Shown one piece after another: positions 57,631-64,000 of a stretch of 64,000 nucleotides of DNA. The notes beneath the pieces were generated by a model. It ran no database searches. It was not told the DNA's origin and saw only the letters and a program-made list of their open reading frames with translations. Each line of letters begins with the position of its first letter. Within the stretch, counting starts at the first letter, position 1. This stretch comes from Anthonomus grandis grandis (taxonomy: Eukaryota > Arthropoda > Insecta > Coleoptera > Curculionidae): positions 6,262,001-6,326,000 of the forward strand of contig NC_065558.1 of NCBI RefSeq assembly GCF_022605725.1. Reading direction: 5' to 3'. The position numbers were made by a program, and so were the translations under genes.

Positions 57631-58992
57631 TTTAATAGTGATTTAATTAGTCTACATAAATACGCAGAAAATCATAATCTTAAGCTTAATGCCACAAAAT
57701 CTAAAATTCTTATTATGTGCTCCAACTTTAATATAAGGCAAAGGCTCGAACACAACTTATCCTTAAATCCTATATCTATTGATAATACTTCAATTCCTGT
57801 TGTTTCCGAGGCAAAAAATTTAGGCGTTATATTTGACAGCTCTCTCTCTTTTGAATTACACATAAAAAATAAAACGAAAACTGCTTATTTACGTTTAAAA
57901 AAACTTTTTAAGTTTAAGCGAAATTTATCGGCAAAACAAAAGTACTTATTGTGCGATAGTCTTATTTTGTCATTGTTTGATTATGGTGACGTAGTCTATG
58001 GAAATTCTTTATCTTCACAAAATAAAAAAATTATACAAAAAGTCCAAAATTCCTGTATGAGATTCTCTTATAGTATCCCCTACAGAAACCATATATCGCC
58101 TTATCTCAATAATAATAAAATATTAAATATGAACAATAGAAGAAAGCTACATATGTATAATTTTGTATATCGCATAGTAAATAATAATCAACCATTTAAT
58201 TTAAGAAGTCAGTTTCAAGAATTCGAACATGCGCATGCCACACGAAATAACGTTTTTATCGTACCATTGCATAGAAGCGCAGCATTTCAACGTTCTTTTA
58301 AGTATGTAGCTGTTCAAATGTGGAATGGCTTAAACAATGACATAAAGCAAATGCCCTTGGGAGCTTTCTCTGGTCAAATAAAATCTAAACTACTTATGGA
58401 ACAAATAATTGGCAATTAATTCAAGTAGGGTGATATATAAAATGTGATAATGCGTATAATAACATAATACAAGAAATAGTAACATGTAACAGAAGATATA
58501 CATGTGTATACAATATGCTAATTTTCAGTGGAATGTTCGGAGATTATATTTTAAAATCCCGTTTTTAGTTTTATTCTTTCTTTTTCCGTAACATACATAC
58601 GTATATTTTTTAATAGCCTAGGCCGATGCACGCATCTTGGGGTTATTTTTTTGGGGTCTTTTTTCGCCTCGTCTGTCCTCTCTCCTTGCGCTCGTCCGTT
58701 GTCACACTGCCGCTGCCTGTCTTAAAATCTTAGGTTAATTAATTCTATATCTTACTTTGCATTCCTATATAAAAACGTTATTTTTATTTTTGTAAAATTG
58801 TTTCTGTAAATTGTAAAGGGCTTTTTCATCCCTTCTTTGCTTGTGCTAACTAGGGAAAACGGTTTTATAATCGAGAGAATAGTCCTATTTGTCAATGTAA
58901 ATTTTTTTTCTTTGTAATTTTTATTGACCTATAAAACTGTACATTTTGACAAATAAACCATTTTTGATTTGATTTGATTTGATTTGATTTTG
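57630..58992 (+). mobile_element. 5'-truncated LINE with (GATTT)n tail
   Basis: The copy starts inside the RT palm (about 57645, SLHKYAENHNLKLNATKSK), contains the C-terminal coding region to 58419, and then about 545 bp of 3' UTR. It ends in AATAAACCATTTTTGATTTG and a pentanucleotide (GATTT/TTTGA) repeat to about 58992, the kind of short tandem tail seen on several LINE clades instead of poly-A. 5' truncation is typical of LINE integration. I could not identify a target-site duplication. Confidence 0.75.
57645..58419 (+). pseudogene. LINE reverse transcriptase, C-terminal part
   Basis: The frame is open from 57645 to TAA 58417-58419 (about 257 codons; the first internal ATG is 57715). HNLKLNATKSKILIM is RT block D/E; VSEAKNLGVIFDSSLSFELH is the conserved (K)(N/S)LGV.(L/F)DS.L.(F)..H block that follows the palm in Jockey/CR1-group LINEs. 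The remainder (FKFKRNLSAKQKYLLCDSLI, DYGDVVYGN, VQNSCMRFSYSIPYRNHISP, then AAFQRSFKYVAVQMWNGL) is the usual C-terminal region of these proteins. There are no frame lesions, so the copy is recent, but it lacks the endonuclease and the catalytic Asp boxes and cannot move itself. Clade within the Jockey/CR1 group is not determined. Confidence 0.85.
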
Positions 58993-60070
58993 ATCTAATC
59001 AATGAATTTTTCAAGAAAAATTATTTGAAAAAGAGCACCATGTCGATGGGTTTAATCGAATGCTTTTGAGTTTGGGTCCAGGGTTTGTAGTATTTCAACT
59101 TTTGATCATTGAAATTCTAGATAAAATAGTAATAAAAAAAGAGAGGCGTTGCTCTGGAATACATTCGAAAACCCGAATCTTTTAAATAAATGCTAAGATG
59201 ATAAAATACAGATACATACAATAAAACCTTAGTAATATTTATAATAACAAAACTAAATTTCCTCAAAAAAACTAGTATTTTCTCCACACCCTGAATTAAA
59301 CGTGCATACCCTTAAAATTCCACATAATACCCCCAGATTGTAATTTATTACTAAAAAAAACGCATGAATATTTCCGGGCATCTGACCCTCCGAAAACGTG
59401 TATACTTAAATATTTATTGACATCACTTGAGCAACACAAAACGTACAAATAGGATCAGGTCAGTTTACAATGTGGCCACAATCGTGAGAGAACTGACAAT
59501 GGAATTAATAAACGTTAGGGGAGCACCGCGGTATCCGAAACTCACCCTAGGGGCCAGAATGGTAAAATGTCGTATTAAGGGAGTTTTTGGGTAGGCATTA
59601 TCTCACTTGGGGATCTTTAACGTGACGTTTAGACTTTAGAGGTCACTGTTAAAAATAAAAATGTGTCGACTGGTTTGCTTTGTCTGGATATTTGGGGTTT
59701 TTCTTGCAACTCCGCCACTGGGTAATAAAACGGCTTGACCATCTCGAAACGTTCGGTCTTGAGGCTGGTCAAGCCACAGCCACATATTAATAATGTATCG
59801 ATATGGTAGATGGTTATCGATGTGGACGTGGAATTACTTATTCGCGGTACCAAGAGTGGTACCAGCCGACCTACGACCTCATTGTCTAGATGCGAGATCG
59901 GGTCGCCTTTAAATTAAATTATTCCCTGGTCTTGATGATGATGATGATGATGATGATGATTCGAGGTTACCGAGATTAAAGTTTTTTTTTGTGATTATAA
60001 GCTTAAATGTCCACCGTGTAGAAATGTTGCATTTAACAAGGTTCGGATGATAAAAAGAGAAATTATACAT
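58993..60070. other. no gene seen; (GAT)n at 59934-59961
   Basis: Mostly unique sequence. A (GAT)9-like microsatellite lies at 59934-59961. 59480-59900 is less AT-rich, with a 74-codon minus-strand open frame (59629-59853) that I do not recognise. Confidence 0.35.
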
Positions 60071-60099
60071 ATAGGGTCAGTTCACCGGTTATCCGGCCA

Positions 60100-60800
60100 T
60101 CACTAGTTCTCGGCCTTTTTGTGACTAAAAGCCAAATATTAAGGAAATTTATTGCTATTGGCCTACTCTGAATGATAAAATCGTTTCCCGCATCTTTTTT
60201 CTGTCAAAAACGCCGCGGCTTAAGATGACATTGCAAATGACAAGCGCGCGAAAAATCATTTAGTTGTCGACCTTCCAAGCAACAGACCACACGTGTGTGA
60301 AAAGTGCAATTTTGCTTAGTGTTGTGAACCAAATAAATAGTAAGTCTCTTACAATTTTTTTGTTTTAGGTGAATGTAATATACATTAGATTATAAGGGAA
60401 GGGTTAAAACGGGTAAATTTATTGCTAAAATTTAGCAAAAAATGATTTTACAATTAAAATATTAAGTGGCCGCGATCCGGTTTAAAAAAAGTTAACTTTT
60501 TTAGTTCTCGGCCAGAGGGGCCGAAAATTAGTTTAAAAGATTATTTTTCATTTTTAAATAAAACTGTAAAAAATAAGTGTTATAAGGTTTTTGTTAGTTT
60601 TTACATTTAGATTAACAATGCTTCTTTTCTGATATTAGATTGCGGCCTGCAAATTAAATTGAAGATGGTGTTTATTTTAATAATAAAATTATCCTGAAAG
60701 ATAGGGGCCGAGATCTGGCATTTTTCGGCAATTGTGAATATTGCGGGGGCCGAGAATTAAAATCATTGTAGAGTTAAGTCATTTTGGTTCTCGGCCTAAA
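60100..60800. promoter_or_regulatory. left subterminal GTTCTCGGCC motif cluster
   Basis: GTTCTCGGCC lies near 60108, 60502 and 60787. Inverse or near copies (GGGGCCGAAAATT near 60515, GGGGCCGAGATC near 60705, GGGGCCGAGAATT near 60746) lie between. Such repeated subterminal motifs are commonly transposase-binding sites; no binding data exist here. Confidence 0.5.
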
Positions 60801-63247
60801 CGCAATTCTAAAAGTTTTGATTCTAACTTTTTTTTCAGTGACTAGATCGAAGAAAAAAAGAACCACTAATACCAAGGTTATTCGACCCAATCCATCGAAG
60901 GTTCGAAGGAAACTGTTTAAGTACAGTGAAGAGAATTTGAAAAATGCACTTTTTGAAATTAGAGAAAACAAAATGCCAATAAGGGAGGCAAGTCGAACAT
61001 TTGGTGTTCCCAGGGCGACCATCCAAGATAGGATAAAAGGGAGAGTACCAGACGTCCTGCGAAAACCCGGACCACCTCCTCTATTAACTGTTGATGGTGA
61101 AGAAAAAATTAAAAATTGGATTGTTAATCTGGCAAAATGCGGTTTCCCTATTACGAAGCAGATGCTTTTTGATACAGTGTCAAAAATTAACGCTGATTCT
61201 GGTAAGTGTTTATTTAAGAAAGGTGTACCAAAACAAACGTGGTACTCAAATTTCTTAAAAAGAAATCCCGAGATATCCCTCAGAGAAGCTGAGGGAATAA
61301 ATAAAGCCAGAGCTGCAGTTACAGAACAATCCGTAAGAAAATGGTTTCATGACCTCAAGGAGTACTTAGAGAGTAATAATTTGTCTTACATAATGACTGA
61401 TCCAACGAGGATTTTCAATGGTGATGAGTCGGGATTCGCACTGTGTCCATCCAGTGGGAAAGTTTTGGGTCCTAAAGGTTTTCGTAATTTGCTGACTGTT
61501 AAACAAGGAAACGAAAAAGAAAACATTACTGTATTAATAACTTTCAACGCTAATGGATATTTTGCCCCCCCACTTGTTCTATTCCTATATGTAAGACCAC
61601 CTAGGTCTGTCATTGACAATATGCCCAGTGGATGGGTTTTGGGAAAGTCTGAAAAAGGGTGGATGACATCGGATGTCTTTTTTGAATTTATATGTAACGA
61701 TTTTAACAATTGGTTAATTAAAGAAGAAATTCCAAAGCCTGTAATTCTATTTGTGGATGGGCATAAATCCCACCTTAATATGGCAATAAGTACATGGTGT
61801 GACGCAAACCAAATTATTCTATATGCTCTACCTCCCAACACTACGCACATGCTCCAGCCGGCTGATGTTAGCGTGTTTAAGCCAATGAAATCGGAGTGGA
61901 AAAAACTGTTCATAATTGGCAAAGAAAACCAGAAAATCTGAACTGCTCTGTAACCAAAATTAATTTTTGTAGCCTGTTTAACGAGATACTCTCTGAATCA
62001 GAGATTCGAAACTTCAGTAAAAAATGGTTTCAGAAAATCGGGACTATTTCCATTAAATCCCGATGCCGTAGATTACAGCAAATGTGTGGCTGATAAAGCA
62101 GTAGCGATAAATAAAAGTAAAAGAAAATCAATCGAAAATATAACGAAGCGTGACATAACTTCTTGCAAAAAAGTTATTAATAAAATAAAAGACAATTTAA
62201 CATCCTACGGTATAAATGTGGACGTAGTGTTAAGCGAAATTAACTTACTTGAACCACGATGTTCTTCTTTTCTGAAAACGTGGAGATAATTCACATGGAG
62301 ACTGAATTTTCCGAAAATCAGCAGGTAAATTTTTCATCTTTTGTTGATAATAATTTGAATATTGACAGCGTAAAAATTCAAAATATTATGACCAGCTCCT
62401 TTCTAAATAATGGTAAAGATGATCAAGATGATGATCTTCCATTGATTGATATTTCTGAAATTTTAGCGGCTCCTACACGCGGTACAACATTTAATGATGA
62501 TATTTTTGAAACTGAAGTAGGAAATGTCCCAAACGTCGTATGTGGTAATGAAAATAATACTAATAATCTTGACATAAACAAAAAAGGTAGTTCAAAGATT
62601 AAAAACGGTGCCACGAGGAAAAAGACAAAAGAATACTGTCGGAGAGAAATATCAACGAAAATAAAGGTGAAAACAATAGTTTCCAACAAAATAAATCAGA
62701 AGGAAAAATTTCAAAAGAAGATGGGAAGAACCAGAAAAACGAAAAAACTGCGGTTCAAGGTACTGAAAACATTGATAGAATGCATGGTGCGTTTTCCGAA
62801 CATCTAGTATATCCTGAACCAGTTAAACGTAGCAAAAATACAAACCGATCGAAAAATGAAAGAGCACCAAGTGCAATTAGCAGTGACAAATGGAGGGAAT
62901 ATTTAAAAAAAAAATGTCAGGAAAAAGAATTTAAAAAGGCTGAAATTGAAAAAAGAAAAGAAGAAAGAAGGAGAATAAAGGAAAGGAAGAAAGAAACAAA
63001 AATTGAGAAAAACAATAAGAGAAAACCGGATTTAGAAGAAACAAAACAAACAAAAACCAAAGAAAAGATACCATGTGATATGTGTAAAGAAACTCTTAAT
63101 AGTGACACGGAAGAAGAAGATCATAAAAACATTGGTTGTGACTATTGCGCAAAATGGTTTCACAAAAAATGTACGGAATTCTATAATGTTCCCTATAGTG
63201 TTGCTGCAGGCAAAGAATACAAGTGTGATGAATGTGATGACGCTTAA
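60340..63247 (+). pseudogene. pogo-like transposase with C-terminal PHD finger, several frameshifts
   Basis: Order: basic N-terminus (TRSKKKRTT); HTH_psq (60925-61050, KMPIREASRTFGVPRATIQD); CENP-B-type HTH (61180-61290, TWYSNFLKRNPEISLREAEG); DDE_1 domain with Asp in IFNGDESGF (about 61410), ILFVDGHKSHL (about 61745) and HMLQPADVSVFKP (about 61850), 35 residues between the last two. After that come a variable acidic region, a Lys/Glu coiled-coil-like stretch (62890-63030) and a PHD finger (63068-63245) with CDMC, CDYC, WFHKKC and CDEC as its C4HC3 ligands. PHD fingers bind histone tails, so targeting to chromatin is an inference. The start appears to be an ATG joined across an intron (60340 + 60839-60840). 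Frame changes occur near 61905, 62020, 62265 and 62705, mostly at A-runs or a TTC repeat; there are no other stops. Confidence 0.85.
60341..60838 (+). other. predicted intron splitting the transposase start codon
   Basis: The donor ATA|GTAAGT (60341) and the acceptor TTTTTTTTCAG|TG (ends 60838) are strong consensus sites. Joining exon 1, which ends in A at 60340, to exon 2, which starts TGACTAGATCG at 60839, creates ATG ACT AGA TCG, in frame with the transposase. No ATG lies in frame between the preceding stop and the psq domain otherwise. The intron carries several of the GTTCTCGGCC-type motifs. This is a prediction from sequence only. Confidence 0.6.
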
Positions 63248-63654
63248 TAATGCACGTGCAATGAAGTATTTAGGTTTTAAGTTTTCCATATATTTATTAT
63301 AAGTTTATCTATAACGTAACGTACTATATATTACTTTGCATTTTAATGTGAATAATTATACTAGAGTATCCTGTTTTGTTGAGACTGATTAGTTTTAATA
63401 TAATTGCTCATTTTACCTTCAATATTTAAAAATAAGTTGTTTTGTTTGTTTTTAGTTAAAAAAGAATTATTTATCTTTAAAGTCTTTTATTTAAATTAAA
63501 CTGTTTATTTTTAATAAAACTTGTTTAAAAGTAAAATTTTACACTGATTTTCTTTAATTTAAAGATGGGTAAGTATTTATTAACAAAAACTTTTTTAAAA
63601 ATGTGTAACCCTACGTAGAAAAAACCTAGAATATTATTTAAATAAAATAGGTTT

Positions 63655-63910
63655 TGGGGTGGCCGAGAACCGATACAAAAATGGCCGAGAACTGTGAGGG
63701 GGGGCCAAGAAACTGTGAAATGGCACTTTTTTTAGTTTTATCTCGCTTTACGCTAAATCTTTGAAAAAAAAAACTTACACAAATTTCTTAATTGTTAAAA
63801 ACACTTTGACTAACATTTTGCATTGGGTAAAATTAAAATTCAAAGCCTCCTTCTATGTTTAATTTGGTTACAAAGTCAAAATTTCCGTTAAAAAGCCGAG
63901 AACCAGTGAA
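63655..63910. promoter_or_regulatory. right subterminal GGCCGAGAAC motif cluster
   Basis: GGCCGAGAACCG (63661), GGCCGAGAACTG (63683), GGCCAAGAAACTG (63705) and GCCGAGAACCAGTG (63895) mirror the left cluster in inverse orientation. AATAAA signals near 63512 and 63640 could serve the transposase transcript. Confidence 0.5.
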
Positions 63911-63919
63911 CTGACCCTA

Positions 63920-64000
63920 TGAATTTTTACTAATTAAAGTGTAATTATTTTAGCACTTTTTTGAAAAACAATGTCAGGGACAATCCCTAAAATGTGCCTG
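63920..64000. other. flank after the pogo-like transposon
   Basis: AT-rich sequence; the window ends with AATGTGCCTG, possibly another occurrence of the TGCCTG motif. Nothing else is visible. Confidence 0.3.

Larger units (their letters stand above)
60074..63917. mobile_element. pogo-like DNA transposon, complete ends
   Basis: The left end GGGTCAGTTCACCGGTT (60074 on) and the right end AACCAGTGAACTGACCC (to 63917) are inverse, and each is bordered by TA (60072-60073; 63918-63919), the pogo-type target. Length 3844 bp. Just inside the left TIR, a short extra segment separates GGTT from GTTCTCGGCC; at the right end GGCCGAGAACC-type sequence is directly in the TIR. GTTCTCGGCC or its inverse occurs repeatedly in both subterminal regions. 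It encodes one transposase with a C-terminal PHD finger. Confidence 0.88.

Noticed and set aside
57431..57646. 71-codon open frame upstream of the LINE as its ORF1
   Set aside because: It is in a different frame with low-complexity sequence, and the LINE copy is truncated well downstream of any ORF1.
61386..61922. 178-codon minus-strand open frame
   Set aside because: It is the reverse strand of the pogo-like DDE domain, which has clear catalytic motifs on the plus strand.

Overview
This window looks like AT-rich, transposon- and satellite-dominated nuclear DNA from an insect. I see no intact host protein-coding gene, rRNA or tRNA. Evidence for an insect: two nuclear copies of mitochondrial DNA that read correctly only with the invertebrate mitochondrial code (AGA = Ser, ATA = Met, TGA = Trp); insect-type pogo/Tigger and IS630-Tc1-mariner (ITm) transposases; Penelope-like elements with hammerhead-ribozyme motifs; and a decayed LINE resembling the R4/Dong group. 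A beetle is my best guess, but the order is an inference.

Layout. 0-4.3 kb: diverged minisatellites around a TTAA-flanked inverted-repeat element with a nested palindrome. 4.5-12 kb: dispersed copies of one non-coding repeat around an ~80-bp minisatellite array (7.0-9.8 kb). 12.2-15.6 kb: another array. 17.4-17.8 kb: a dead Penelope-like reverse transcriptase that runs into a 171-bp satellite (17.8-20.2 kb). 21.5-24.0 kb: an unrelated 170-bp satellite. 24.3-24.5 kb: a cytochrome b NUMT. 25.3-28.0 kb: a large foldback element holding two inverted Penelope-type hammerhead copies, one split by a solo LTR. 28.2-31.9 kb: an ITm element with a dead Tigger-like transposon inside it. 33.5-40.2 kb: a minisatellite with a 2.45-kb higher-order repeat. 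41.6-43.6 kb: hammerhead, Penelope RT, ATP6/COX3 NUMT, LINE fragment and a MITE. 45.2-46.7 kb: a ~200-bp array. 48.5-50.8 kb: a LINE split into two parts. 51.6-54.1 kb: a third satellite, 174 bp. 54.1-56.4 kb: an ITm transposon broken by a single in-frame stop. 57.6-59.0 kb: a 5'-truncated LINE. 60.07-63.92 kb: a complete-looking pogo-like transposon with a C-terminal PHD finger and a start codon apparently split by an intron.

Two patterns stand out above the single elements. First, minisatellite arrays with different periods and backgrounds repeatedly carry the same short core, TGCCTGGAA / TTCCAGGCA (often extended to CAACTGCCTGGAA), across about 50 kb. Second, three satellites with no obvious sequence similarity all have unit lengths of 170-175 bp and about 14-15 copies each. 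Both need computation to test. Nothing here forms a working pathway; the autonomous elements each show at least one disabling lesion as sequenced.
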